Shown here: positions 46,589 through 58,118 of the stretch, piece after piece
Layout of the letters: every line of letters begins with the position of its first letter
How positions within the stretch are numbered: the stretch's first letter is position 1
Assembly (NCBI GenBank): GCA_947172415.1
Contig: OX359191.1
Location: forward strand, 5,890,001 to 5,954,000
Origin: Chondrosia reniformis
Lineage: Eukaryota > Porifera > Demospongiae > Chondrillida > Chondrillidae
Reading direction: 5' to 3'
Length of the DNA stretch: 64,000 nucleotides
Position numbers and translations under genes: made by a program
The notes under the pieces: generated by a model
The model's input: the letters and a program-made list of their open reading frames with translations, nothing else
Told to the model about the DNA's origin: nothing
Databases searched by the model: none

Positions 46589-49500
46589 ATGGCAACCATA
46601 GCATTACTAACATCTGGTCTTCATAGGTGCTGCAGTAGAAGGGTGTACAGTCAGGTTCACAGCAAAGCTACCACAATGTATGTTTGTATTTAGTTAATAC
46701 TCTGTTGGCTTGTAACCACTCTAATATCGCTTATATTAGCTTGATCCATACAGTACTGATTATATAGTAATGCAAGCTCTCGCTTTACATGTAGTTTGTC
46801 TCCAGCTGTTCGAGCGTTGGTCGATATAAACGGTTTGGATCCTTCGTTGATACGTCCTAGTGGCCCGAAAGGACGAATACTAAAGGGGTAAGTTGAAGCA
46901 CTGTCAGTCGAAGAGGATGATTAGTAGGTATTCCCACATTTCGTAAGTAAACTCTTTAGTTTAGTATGGATGTTAATACATTGTTGATCTCCAGATGCAT
47001 TTATTGCAGGATAAGTTTTGTGATATTGACAGCTTTGACATTTGTATACTCTGTGGTTGAATTTGTTCTTGTATAGTGATGTATTGGCATTTCTTGATGG
47101 CAAAAGAGAGACTGAGAAATCTTTTTCATCAGATAAAGTAAAATCTCAAAAAGAGTTAAGGCTGCCCTTTGCACAGCCTCCGATCTTTGGTGCAGATGGA
47201 GAAGGATCTGGTGGCAGGTCTGTGTTGAGAGGAAGCGATACTAGGGTGTCATCCTTTGAGGACCTGCCTCTCAATAACATGAGGAAGACCATTGCAAAGC
47301 GTTTGTCATTTTCAAAGGTACAGTTGGTTTATCTGGTGGCTAGCAATATATGCATGTGTGTTAGTATAGAAGGTAATTGGTAATCAGGCTGACGTGTGTG
47401 AGTCGGGCTGACGTGTGTGAGTCGGGCTGACGTGTGTGAGTCGGGCTGACGTGTGTGAGTCGGGCTGACGTGTGTGTGTCAGGCTGGATGTGTGGAGTTG
47501 ACAGTGCAGGTTGGTACATGTTAAATGTACAGTGATAACATTGTAACTGTTATTGTGGGGTGACACAGGTGGTTGTAGCATTGTTTAGATATATACTTCA
47601 TGCTATATTATTCAGACATGTACTGTATGTAGTGATGATTAGATATGTACTTTATGTGGTGTGCTGTATAGAGTACTATTCCACATGCTTACTGTACTGT
47701 GAGTTGTAATGCGGATGGAATCCTTGAAATGAGAAAGAGGCTCAAGGGTAAGTGTATTTATGATGTACCTACCTATCTCTGTAACACTTAAATTGTATAC
47801 ACCTAGTATGCTATTATAATAATATAAGTATGTACCATATTCCTTGACAAACTAGATAATGAGCTTCCCGTAGTAGTGCGAAACAATTGAATTATTTCAG
47901 GATGTTTCTGTTCGTAGACCTTCTTCAGCTGAAATGACACTGAGTTACACCCCAAAAATAAACAAAAGGTCATTTCGGTTGAAGAAGATCTACGAACTGA
48001 AACGTCATAAATAATTCAATTGTTTTGCACTACTACGGGAAGTTCATTATCTAGCTTGTTGTATCAGGAATGTAGTAATGAACCTTTTTCTATCACCATA
48101 CTCCTTGTCAAGGAATATGCATAGAGTTTTATGTACATTTTACAGTAAGTCAACTACTATACACTTGTGGTTTAGTTTGGTTAATACTTTCTGGTTTGGT
48201 AGCATCTGTTGCATTATATGAGTCTATATCTGGTACACTTATTGTAAATGGGAGATGTGTTATACTTTTGTGATATTCATAAAAATGATTTTTATCTTTT
48301 ATTCTTAAATACAGATAATGATATTAGGGTGTCCCTGAATGACATTCTAATAAAGTTAACTGCAACAGTGCTAAAGGTTAGTCTTCCATGTGTGGAAGAA
48401 ATGTGTTTTGGTATTTGAGCTCGTTAGCCATATAATTATTTTTTAATTATAGTTATGTAATTATTATATGAAAGGATCATCTTTTGACTTTAAGAGCGTC
48501 TAAAGACGCAGTATTGTTGTCTCTCTTGATTATCAAAAGCTGATCCCTTTGTAAACATTACTATTAAGATTTATGCTATTAGGTACATACGTACCTATAT
48601 TGATCTTCTAAGGTATTTAAATCAGATTATGTAATATGATTGTGACATTAGGAGAGTTCTGAGTCACATTTTTGGACGAACAAGTACACTAGCAACGAAT
48701 TCATTGTTTAGGCATAAGCAATATCCTGTAATCTGATTGATCAAATGTTGTTACCTCTTTGTGTGTTGCATTGTATGCCTGATGAAGCCTGTAATAGGCA
48801 AAACGTTGCATTGAATCGTTAAGTGACTTTGCTGGTGTACCTGATCGTCCAAGAAAACACAGGAGTACATTCCCTAACGGAGATTGCTGTATAATGTGCA
48901 TACCTTTACTGCATTACTGTATTGCCCATGTCTCTTAGGATGTCCCTGGGGTAAATGTGTCCTGGGACAGTGACAAAGAGGAGACTCTGACGATGGATAC
49001 TGTAGACATTTCAGTTGCAGTAGCCACACCAAATGGACTTATCACTCCTATCATTAGAAACACTAACGATAAGAGCATCACTGAAATCTCAGCTGAACTC
49101 AAGGTATCTGTATGTACTAAGCAGATAGTTGAATCCTCAATGTCTTTCTAAGCATTTAGTCTGATGCAATACTATTCAAGTACGTATGTAAGAATTATAT
49201 TTAGGTGTAACTAATCATATTACAAAATGTGTGTAATCATTTAGAGTGATTAGATCAGTTTCTAGTCTTTTGCACTAGAATGAGATGTATTTTAGCTGCC
49301 ATTTATCTCTATTTATTTCTCTGCTGTGCTACCACGGCATGACAAACATGTATTGTGGTAGTAGACAAGTGTGAATGTTAGCTCTACCCACCTGTGTAAA
49401 TGTATATGCATAGCTTAGTAATTGAGTGGGGGCGGACTAGCTTACATAGGTACTATATTTGACAGTCACAAGCCTGTGCACTCTACCATGTAGTTAATTG

Positions 49501-50428
49501 AATCAAATACCAATTTTGTTGTTATTTAGGAATTAACACTACGTGCAAAGGATGGGAAGCTAAAGCCTGAGGAATATCAAGGAGGGTCATTTACGTAAGT
49601 TTCAGTATTAATTTTTTATTATACATGTATGTGTTAATTAAATATGGTTTATTTGTATATATAATCTACCAAAGTTTCTCCAGAAATAAGGACACATTAC
49701 AAATCAGTATATTTGCCATTGACATTTGGACTTCATATGCCTACTTACTCATGGCACTGGAATCTGTATATTACTGTATATCGGGATATGAGTGCAAGAG
49801 TAAAAGATTGCGAATTACGGGTTTAAGTAAACATTGTGGTTAAAAGAATGCGAGATAAAGCTGAGGTGTACGGGACGTGTATACGAAATTATGAGGTGTC
49901 AAATCCATACATGCCACAGATTGCGTATACAGTCAAAACTCGCAATTAGCATTCTTTTGACACACGCATTCAATCCGATATACGGTATTACTGTAGCATA
50001 AGTTATGTAGTTCCCATTTTACCTATATATACTCGACATATGTATATATAAAAATTGTAATCAAAACTCCTGAAATTGGAGCACTCCTATAAATATGTAG
50101 GTTACTTTCTTGTAAGTGTAAAGGATTTGTTGCTTTTAAATGAGTAGGCTGTCTTAGTTTATGTACACACTATCTTATTTGTAGAATATCAAACCTTGGA
50201 ATGTTTGGAATTAAGCAATTTACAGCTATCATAAATCCACCACAGGCAGCCATTTTAGCAGTAGGTGGTTTAGAAGGTGTACCACACCAGGAGAGTGGGC
50301 ATGTGACCACATCGCACAGCATCACAAGCACACTTTGCTATGACAACAGATGCATTACAGATGAGACAGCCAGCAGATGGCTACAGGAACTTAAAAGGAT
50401 CTTGCAAACTCCTGCTTTAATCCATTAG
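46589..50428 (+). CDS. PDHX: Pyruvate dehydrogenase complex E3-binding protein (PDHX)-like, without a lipoyl domain
   Basis: Eight exons with matching phase: 46589-46677, 46795-46887, 47077-47317, 47672-47747, 48315-48376, 48939-49103, 49530-49594, 50185-50428; 344 residues. Exon 1 is an Arg/Ser-rich presumed mitochondrial presequence (M-A-T-I-A-L-L, R-R-V-Y-S). Exon 2 begins the peripheral subunit-binding (E3-binding) domain (S-P-A-V-R-A-L, P-S-G-P-K-G-R-I-L-K-G). Exons 3-8 are the E2-type core: M-R-K-T-I-A-K-R-L, V-S-L-N-D-I-L-I-K, F-T-I-S-N-L-G-M-F-G, I-I-N-P-P-Q-A-A-I-L. The acetyltransferase D-H-R-x-x-x-G motif is replaced by Y-D-N-R-C-I-T-D-E, lacking catalytic His, as in E3BP. No lipoyl domain (D-K-A type) is encoded between presequence and binding domain. 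It should tether E3 to the PDH core in mitochondria. Confidence 0.82.
47387..47485. repeat. 19-bp tandem repeat, five copies, in a PDHX-like intron
   Basis: The unit gctgacgtgtgtgagtcgg is repeated five times, the last with a gtgtgtgtca variant. It lies about 70 bases after the donor of exon 3. Confidence 0.95.
47845..48063. repeat. Long foldback element carrying paired GTTTC/TTCTTCAG motifs
   Basis: The left arm (actagataatgagcttcccg to cttcagctgaaatgac) pairs with the right arm (gtcatttcggttgaagaag to cgggaagttcattatctag) over about 90 bases with few mismatches, around a ~30-base loop. It lies in the intron after PDHX-like exon 4. Confidence 0.9.
49770..49994. repeat. Foldback/MITE-like element
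   Basis: ttactgtatatcggg at about 49770 and ccgatatacggtattactgta near 49974-49994 are inverted. Inner phrases gattgcgaattac and actcgcaatta are also inverted. There is no coding frame. It lies in the last PDHX-like intron. Confidence 0.6.
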
Positions 50429-51174
50429 ATTACACCTATGTATAACTTATCTGTATATTTCAATTGTAGTTGGACATTCACATTCCTTATCAGTAACAGG
50501 TATAAGCAAGCTTCAATGACTATTCAGAATTATATCAATCTATTAAATAATATAGGTGTTCTACTATATTGTATGTATTACAGTCAATGTTTTGTTAACA
50601 TACAGTATGTGTACACTCAAGTGAGTACACAAGCAACTACGTAGTTTTAGTAATGGGAAGGATATTTATCAAAATGCATGTGCTTTGCTACTTCACAGCA
50701 GTAGCCTATTAGCTAGACTGAGAATGTACAGCCGTCATAATATTAGCCTTATACAGATTAGCTGCTTGGTCATAGGGTTCTAATTTTCTGGTTACTTTGA
50801 CACCATGAAATAATATACATAGATAGAGCATCTTTGTTTTATATTAGTGTTTAATAGTTGTATACGTATATATACGTACTTTGTGTTAAAAGTACATTCT
50901 TGGGCTGTATAGGTATGTTCTTGCTTGTTACTAGATTAAGCCATATATAGAGTATGTGTTATGTAAGAATCATTTAAAATTTCAACAACTGCATGTGTTA
51001 GTAACATCATGATTTTCATTATACTATCTACCAGTGTTTATTATAATATAATCATATCATTTGGTTCCTTTAATAATAGAAAATTGTGTATAATAAGCAA
51101 AACAGATCATTCTCAAACAAATAATTAGTCATTCTAGCTACTACATTGTTTACTCTGTTTGTAATCTAAAGGAC
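50429..51174. other. Spacer after the PDHX-like gene
   Basis: AT-rich DNA with several aataat/tataat words; no gene recognised. It should include the PDHX-like polyadenylation site. Confidence 0.4.
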
Positions 51175-52371
51175 TCAAAACTCAAAGAGGTCAGTATAAG
51201 TCTTCATCAGCAAATTTTCCTGATCAGCACACCATCTAATTTCAATGTTATCTCGACTGAGTGCAATTTCACGATGAAACCAACCACATCTTGAACATAA
51301 ATGGTCCATCCCATAAGGGGTCCTCCCAGACAGTCCTGTTTTCATAATTTTGCAATCCATTGAATCCAACTTCACAATAGAAATCATTATTAACAAATTG
51401 GGTACTACAGTGAAGGTAAATAGATCAATATCTCTTGGGCACCTAGCAAGTAGATGTTCATCAGGCGCTAATTCAGACTGAGTAACAGCCAATGTCCTCA
51501 TTTAATTGCGACTATTATAGAACTTCCTCTGGGTTCTCAAATTTGCATAGATTTGTAAGTCAATCTATATCTTTCTATCTATATTACACAATGCCATTGC
51601 TAGTTCAAGGTATAGACCCTACAGTAAAACCTCTATTTAACGGACACTCCCAATAACAGACAGTCTCCGTATAACGGACAGCATGCAATGTACCCAACTT
51701 ATTTTAGCAACTCCCGAATACCGAACTACCTCTGAATTCCAGATAACCGACACTCTGCAGTCCTTGTACAGTCCTTTTAAAGTGAGTAAAACTGTAGCTG
51801 TGTTATTGTACTGAAGTGTCCTTAGTTGTGGGACCATCTGTAGGCAATACTGTATTCTGTGCTTCAGTGTCAATGACAACCGTGGAGTGTTGTGAGCTAG
51901 CAGGAGGCTGGGATGGTTGAGGTGGCTGGGGTGCTGATTGCTTCATAGGTCCAAAGTGTGATGCCATTCTATACTCAGAATTCCCATTTCATTCATTTGA
52001 AGTTGGTTAGTTCAAGGAATCAATTTTTGCCAACTGAAGAGGTAACTTGGAAATTAGTAGCTTGGACTTTGATTGTTATCATCTTTTGACTCTGGATTTA
52101 ATCATACTGGTTCATTACTCCTGAGGAGCACAATGAGCTTGTTAAGACTGTCATATTTAATCCAACAGGAGTATGTGTCAATACTTACTGAATGAAGTGT
52201 ATCAGGACATATCCCATAAATTTCAAAGTGTGCTTTGTCCATTTCTGAGAGAAATGACAAGATCTGGTACTCCTGTAAAATGTCCTCTTTTTGGCAGTAA
52301 AATTACATTTCTGTCTAACTTCTTGACATCTTCTAGTAGGTGCTTATGACCTTCAAGCAAGCAATCCAACT
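51175..52371 (-). other. Possible reverse-strand gene remnant or unrecognised gene (two exon-like blocks plus a pogo-like end)
   Basis: A block at about 52196-52371 reads T-E-L-D-C-L-L-E-G-H-K-H-L-L-E-D-V-K-K-L-D and, after a one-base frame change at an AAAAA run (about 52301), S-F-L-S-E-M-D-K-A-H-F-E-I-Y-G, ending at a GTAAGT donor. A second block, 51484-51175 after a TTACTCAG acceptor, reads 102 residues from S-E-L-A-P-D-E-H to a stop, with C-S-R-C-G-W-F-H. The phases would join. I recognise no family. Between them, 51624-51760 looks like the terminal repeat of a pogo/Tigger element (cagtaaaacctctatttaac), and 51810-51964 has a Pro/Gln-rich short frame. It could be a decayed host gene or element-derived. 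Confidence 0.3.
51624..51770. mobile_element. Solo end of a pogo/Tigger-like transposon
   Basis: cagtaaaacctctatttaac followed by repeated variants of aacggaca / ataaccgacac is typical of pogo-family terminal and subterminal repeats. I did not find a matching inverted end nearby, so this is probably a fragment. Confidence 0.5.
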
Positions 52372-53051
52372 CAGTATACCTGAAAACCATATATATATTT
52401 GCATCTCTATATATAAAATACCACTTAAAGGTGCTATACCATTAAATACTTATATACTACATTACTATTCTAATATTGAATTAAGGAGTCAAGTAATGTA
52501 ACATAATGCCCAGTTTTGAATTGTGCTGCAATCCAAGACTGGCCGCTCTGTGTAACTGTTCTTCAACAGCAAGGTCTCTAGCTAAAACTCAGTTGATTAT
52601 ATATGTGATGCATGCAACCAATTGGGTGGGGTAAACCCTGAGTCCACTGATGGTGACATCCAAGCTTTAAGATCAGCTTTTGATCTTAAAAGTCTATTTT
52701 TCCATACTAGTGGTCAGCCACATAGTTTCAAGTTAGCATCATAATCAATGGTTCTTTGGTTGTCCCTGGATACGTACCACTTAAATATATTTTAATGCAT
52801 ATGCATGGCTTCCAAAATGCTTGTAAAATTAGAATGCATGTCATGCACACCATAATATATTCATTAAATATACAAAGTGTTTTGAATACATTTCACAAGT
52901 ATATTGAAAACTGTATTATTGCAATTTCACTTTTAAAATTACCTACGTATATAGCTAATATATATCTCCTTGATAGTAGCTAGCTCATGCAATGGGTGAA
53001 ATGATGAGGAGTATTTGTTGCGTTTATATTTAATTTAGTAATAGGGGTTAG

Positions 53052-53369
53052 TTGGGTCAAGGTGAACTCCCGAGTGTTCATACAAAGAGTGTTCTGTATC
53101 AAAATACCCTCTTTTATCTTCCTCACCTAGGCCTGTGTACTCCTTGTTGAAGTACAGTTGCTTCATCCCAAGCAATGTCATGAAGATTTGAGAGGATGAA
53201 GGAACATAAGAGAGCAGTTAGATGAATGGATATGAACACCAATAGATATGAGCAACTGTACTTCAACAAGAAGCAAGAAGTACACAGATTGGTGAGGAAG
53301 CTAAAAGAGGGTATGTTGATATAGAACACTCCTTGTATGAACATGGACTAAGGAGTTCTCCTTGACCCA
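53052..53369. repeat. Foldback element, arms about 150 bp
   Basis: The left arm, from ttgggtcaaggtgaactccc through caaaataccctcttt to gttgaagtacagttgc, is inverted in the right arm, from gcaactgtacttcaacaaga through aaaagagggtatgttgata to ggagttctccttgacccaa. The 73-codon reverse frame inside is a by-product. Confidence 0.85.
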
Positions 53370-53827
53370 ATATTGAATGACATTCGTCATTATTAACACC
53401 TATTCATTTAATCTATATTTTCATCATAATTTGTTATTCGGCACAAAAACATTACATTACAACTCAAACCATGCCACACCATTGCTATTTAAGTTGGCTA
53501 TAATCCCCCTTTCCCCTTATCCTCATTCATTACTGAAGAAGACCTCTGGCCGGGTGGAAACATTCCATTTTACAACAATTTGTGTTGCTGATGCTCAACT
53601 AACCCCTATTACTATATCTCCGGTCCTTTTGTTAATTCCTTATTGCACATTATTTTCTCATTTACATTGTTTCAAACTGCAAGTATTATATTATATATGT
53701 ATATGTAGATTGATTATTAATTCAATAATGTAATAAAGAGTATCTACTTCATGATTTAAGTTGCAAAAGTTAAGCATAGAGGATAAACACATTTTGGTTA
53801 ATTAATCTTGATAGAGTTGATCATTAA
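53370..53827. other. Spacer with one dispersed-motif copy
   Basis: AT-rich. It contains ctgaagaagacctctggccg followed by ggtggaaacattcc near 53533, the same core as in the foldback elements. The 118-codon forward frame at 53377 is unconvincing. Confidence 0.4.
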
Positions 53828-55006
53828 TTAATAAATGTACATTTCCAGTTCTTTCAATCCAACATCAAGAGACACACCAGTAGCTCTGCAGAATCGCACT
53901 TCTATATCTTCATCTGTCTGATCAAATAGTGTTTTCCAGAACCAAGGGATTCGAGAACTGTTGCAACACTTGCTATTGGTGTAGCAGCCTTTCCCAGTCC
54001 ACAAAGGTTTATCAACATACCATTTTTGAGTAGGAGAGTTGCTTGCATTATCACAGTAGTAATTACTGCCAACAAAGAGTTGTGGTTGGCGACCAGGATG
54101 AGCTGCACATGGACAGTTGGTAGTGCTGGATGAACTCTCTTTATAGCCAATAGCATATGTCCACACATGTTCTCTGTTATTATGAGGGCCGGAAGTGATT
54201 GCGATACCATCTACATATGGATCATTGATGCCTCTTGTATTGTAATGAAATGCATTTCCATAGTACCGTGAATATCCCACTGCCTTACCACAAACCCTGC
54301 TATGTTTAATTCCATAGGTAGGCAGAATAATTGAATCACATGTTGCAGTAGTAGATCTACCAATACAGAAACGTTTACCACTTTGTACGACTTCCTTAAG
54401 TGCATGTGGACACACAGTTTCATTTCTTCCCATATTGAAGTCAGCAATACGTATTAATCCTCTGATACCACACTTGTCCAGTTCCATGTGACAGTACAGC
54501 AGCAGTACAGTGGGTGAAGAGAGTGTGGGATACACCTTCAAGTAGTAGTATCCAGACTTACTGGTGCAGTCACATTTCAGTATGTGACGACATGAGTCTG
54601 CTGGCTTGTCTGGTGATCTCCCAACTGTGCAGTTTGGATTTTTAGAATTCGGTGTAATCAGTGTAGGCAGTTTGGGAGTTGCTAATATGTTCTTTGGTGT
54701 TGCAGTGGTACCATTCTCCATCAATTTAGCTGTAGGAGTAACACTTGAACAGAATCTGTCATAATCCACAACAACTGTCTCTTTGGTGTTTGTAATGTTA
54801 AGTACTTCCTCTCTCACTGCTGCTCTCAACATTTCTCTTACTTCTTCCATCAGTTCAGTGGTAATACCAGTACTGCACTGTACTGTGTCATTGTGAGGTG
54901 TTCTTGTAGTTGGTTCTCTGGTAGTGAGACTCTTGGCTGCAGCTGTTGAGTAAATCTGTAGTGTTAGAAAGAGAGTAGCAGTTATCCACTTTGTTATCCT
55001 AGGCAT
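53828..55006 (-). CDS. Secreted Cys-rich protein with a fibrinogen-like/HVWTYA-type extracellular domain
   Basis: A 392-residue single-exon gene. The start at 55006 gives a clear signal peptide (M-P-R-I-T-K-W, then A-T-L-F-L-T-L and an A-A-A cleavage region). Next comes a Thr/Pro-rich segment to about residue 130 with several N-x-S/T sites. The C-terminal ~260 residues have about 20 cysteines: C-D-C-T-S-K-S-G-Y-Y-Y-L, Y-C-H-M-E-L-D-K-C-G (reminiscent of the fibrinogen-related Y-C-D-M motif), then D-G-I-A-I-T-S-G-P, H-V-W-T-Y-A-I-G, N-C-P-C-A, N-Y-Y-C-D, L-W-T-G-K-G-C and D-E-D-I-E-V-R-F-C. I associate this second part with unnamed extracellular domains common in sponges, cnidarians and lancelets. 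Function is unknown; adhesion or recognition is plausible. Upstream lie at least four truncated copies of its 5' end. Confidence 0.75.
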   Translation of the reverse strand: MPRITKWITATLFLTLQIYSTAAAKSLTTREPTTRTPHNDTVQCSTGITTELMEEVREMLRAAVREEVLNITNTKETVVVDYDRFCSSVTPTAKLMENGTTATPKNILATPKLPTLITPNSKNPNCTVGRSPDKPADSCRHILKCDCTSKSGYYYLKVYPTLSSPTVLLLYCHMELDKCGIRGLIRIADFNMGRNETVCPHALKEVVQSGKRFCIGRSTTATCDSIILPTYGIKHSRVCGKAVGYSRYYGNAFHYNTRGINDPYVDGIAITSGPHNNREHVWTYAIGYKESSSSTTNCPCAAHPGRQPQLFVGSNYYCDNASNSPTQKWYVDKPLWTGKGCYTNSKCCNSSRIPWFWKTLFDQTDEDIEVRFCRATGVSLDVGLKELEMYIY

Positions 55007-55559
55007 TGTTGTAGGCTAGGTGTATAACAGTCATCAGGAAAACAAAGGTAACTAATTGTATGGATGTACCACTTGCAGTTTTAAAAGGATTTTTTACTGA
55101 AATTGTGCATAACTAATGTATATTATTGAATATTCTTTGTGAAGCTGTATAAAACTTCCATTATATGAATCCTCGTCAATTTGAAGACTTACAGATGAAA
55201 ACAGTATTATTAAAGTGAAGAATTACCAGCAGTGCATAAACATAGCTATCAAATTTCCAAAGTCTCATAATAATATTATACATATAACATGGTGAATCAG
55301 CTATGCAGCATACTGTACATAGTTCTGTAGCCTTGGGTGCATAATTATATCCATATACATTCACTTTGTTACTTTTCCAGATGTTCCAGTCACTGTTTCA
55401 AGCACTGCTATCCTTACTACTGTATATAACTTCATTTTTAAATGTATTAACATTATAAGTATGATACATGATTTTAACTGACAACCTCTCGGTAGAGTGA
55501 ATATATAATAAATATAAGATGAGAATAATGGAATTATACAGAAAGACTAGATTTCAAAG

Positions 55560-55924
55560 TCATCTGATGCAAAAGATGGGCTCAGATATCTTGACTTGTG
55601 TGTATGATCTGCTCCTAGTATATCTTGACTTGTGATAAACTGCACATGGAGAGCTGCAGTTGGTAGACTGAGTGTACATGCTGGATGAAATCTATATTTA
55701 GTCAATAGCATATGATATAGGAAAATGGTATCTTATAGATTGTTCATATCCATGGTACTGTGAATATCCCACTGCCTTACCACAAACCCTGCTATGCTTA
55801 ATTCCATAGGTAGGCAGTATAATATGGTATATAGTCTGGTAGAGAGACTCTTGAATACAGCTGCTGAGGAAATCTGTAGTGTTAGCAAGAGAGTAACAGT
55901 TATCCACTTTGTTATCCTAGGCAT
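55560..55924 (-). pseudogene. Internally deleted copy of the secreted Cys-rich gene
   Basis: It starts with the same signal peptide (M-P-R-I-T-K-W-I-T-V) at 55924, then jumps to sequence matching the I-L-P-T-Y-G-I-K-H region of the intact gene, but out of frame, giving a stop at 55733. Sequence to about 55560 matches later parts with further damage. About 600 bp of the parent are missing. Conserved upstream DNA (ggctaggtgtataacagtca) is shared with the intact gene. Confidence 0.8.
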
Positions 55925-56779
55925 TGTTGTAGGCTAGGTGTATAACAGTCATCAGGAAAACAAAGGTAACTAATTATATGGATGTACCACTTGCAGTTTT
56001 AAAAGGATTTTTACTTAAATTATGCATTACAAATATACTTTTTTTCTTTTTAGGTATCTATAATTGCTTTATTATCATTGTGAAGCTGTATAAAACTTTT
56101 ACTATATGAATCCTCATCAGTTTGAAGACTTACAGATGAACAGCATAAAGTGAAGAATTACCAGCAGTGCATAAACATAGCTATCAAATGTCCAAAGTCT
56201 CACAATAATATTATATATACATATAACATGGGGAATCAGCTATACAACATACATAAATACGTATATAGGTCTCTAGCCTTGGGTGCATAATTATATCCAT
56301 GTACATTCACAAATAGCCACTTTGTTGCTTTTCCTGATGTACCAGTCACTGTTTCAAGCACTGCTATCTCTACTACTGAATAACTTCATTCTTAAATGTA
56401 AGTATGATACATGGGCTCGGATATCTTGACTTACGTGTATGATCTGCTCCTAGTGACCTTTCTGTAATGCTGAGATAAGTTTTCTTTGGCCCAAGCGTTC
56501 TTGAAGGATGTCTCACATCAAACTAATGAATGGGAATGAACAGTCAAACCATGGTATGTACTTTACATAACATTGATAATAAGAGATACATACAGTACAA
56601 ACCAACAAGACATCTGGTTCATGAATTTTTCAATACAGCATACTGTATAATTGTACATGTGCCAAGGATTCACAGAAGATCAAGATAAAGAAAAGACAAA
56701 GACTCCCAGGATCACTTTCAAACTTTATCCAATGAATTTTCCATGGTAATCATAGCATCGCAGGATGGTTCCTCAATTG

Positions 56780-57564
56780 TCACTGGATGCATGTTTGATC
56801 ACTGACTACTACAGGTTTGACAAGCAGAGAGGAGGTCATTGGACCAGGAAGGAGAATGAAGTGACCAGAAGGTGGACTTCTGTGATTGGTGGATGGAGAC
56901 TGATCACTATAGCAACCATAATCTGACCCTACATGAATGTACAAAATATACGTACATATTAAAATAGAGAGTGACAGAGAGATATCTGTGTATATCCGTA
57001 CATGCGTTACTACATATTTACTGCTAATTAGCTCAGTGTACCACACCTGTATCAACACAAATCATTATTCGTGTTTCAAGTACATACACATATGAACTTG
57101 CATTTTGGATGTCATTTATTATCATGTACTTTGGACAAATTACAGTAAACAGTACATAAAGCTTCTCTCTCCTGCTTGCAAACATATGCATGCACTGTAT
57201 TGTACACTCAATTCACTGTGACTAACACACAAGTGTACATCTTACTCGTTCCCTTAACAGTTTTGTGAGTGCTATAAAGTTTTGATTGTTTGTTTCCAAG
57301 TCTTCCCAGTCTAGTTTCCAACATGTAGTCGACCTCAGTAATACTACCAAATACCTATATGTGCATACATATATATGAAGGGAGATGAGTGTCAAAATTC
57401 AGCTGTACACTTCTAATTACAATACACCTTTCATTTTCATTTTGACTTAAAGAGAGCTTCATGTAATCAAGCAGACGCACTAGAAGTTCGAGTAGAGAGC
57501 TAGTATACTGGCCAAGGAAATATGTGATGGGAGAGGGAGGCACTCCCTTTAATTGCAGAGGCAT
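56780..57564 (-). CDS. Small four-exon candidate gene of unknown function
   Basis: Exons 57564-57428, 57354-57246, 57046-57022 and 56928-56780 (stop). All have GT-AG junctions and compatible phases, total 420 nt, 139 residues. The protein begins M-P-L-Q-L-K-G-V-P-P with a leucine-rich helix (L-L-E-L-L-V-R-L-L-D-Y-M-K). Exon 2 gives W-K-L-D-W-E-D-L-E-T-N-N-Q-N-F and L-T-K-L-L-R-E-R, and the end is Ser/Pro-rich (S-P-S-T-N-H-R-S-P-P-S-G). I recognise no family. The joint occurrence of four consistent splice junctions is the main support. Exon 2 is also open in another frame, so the model may be wrong, and a 5' exon could be missing. Confidence 0.4.
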
Positions 57565-57629
57565 ATTCAAAGTTTAGGAGTGTGGCAGAGAGAAGCATGC
57601 TTGCTTCAAATTTTCAAGCTCCAGGCCAG

Positions 57630-57790
57630 TGATTGTATAGGTGGTCGGGTCAGAAGACCTCAATTTGATAGTACTTAGCATAAGCTGGAATATTCAATTT
57701 GGACACGATTTATACCACAAATTGCAAAATTGGTTGGTCTTTCTGTGAGTACCATTTGACGTCGTATGCTGGAAATTGCCTCTAACCTCT
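57630..57790 (+). pseudogene. Decayed helix-turn-helix fragment of an integrase-like transposase
   Basis: Forward reading near 57720-57775 gives I-P-Q-I-A-K-L-V-G-L-S-V-S-T-I, a stop, then R-R-M-L-E-I-A. This resembles the DNA-binding start of integrase-core domain proteins. The preceding bases look like a damaged continuation. Too short and broken to be functional. Confidence 0.35.
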
Positions 57791-58118
57791 AAATCTTTGT
57801 AACTCCTTTATCTAACACAGCATAACCAATATCTGAGTAAATGCCCTGAATGTTAAGATTGTAGCTATTCTATACACATCATACATTTTTCTAAAGTTTA
57901 ATGTACGTATATATACCTATACAATAAACACTCACCTTTTTATTATGGCTATATACACAGAAATGGCATCCATACATACATCACCCTATGCAACCATTCA
58001 ATTTATATACACTAAAAAATAGCTGAATGAAAATTCACCTCCATTTGTCACAGTATACATACCCTTGCAGTCACATTATTATTACAAATTAAACACCTAA
58101 GGAGATATATATACGTAT

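Noticed and set aside
53377-53733. 118-codon forward frame
   Set aside because: Low-complexity hydrophobic translation of AT-rich DNA; no start context or domain.
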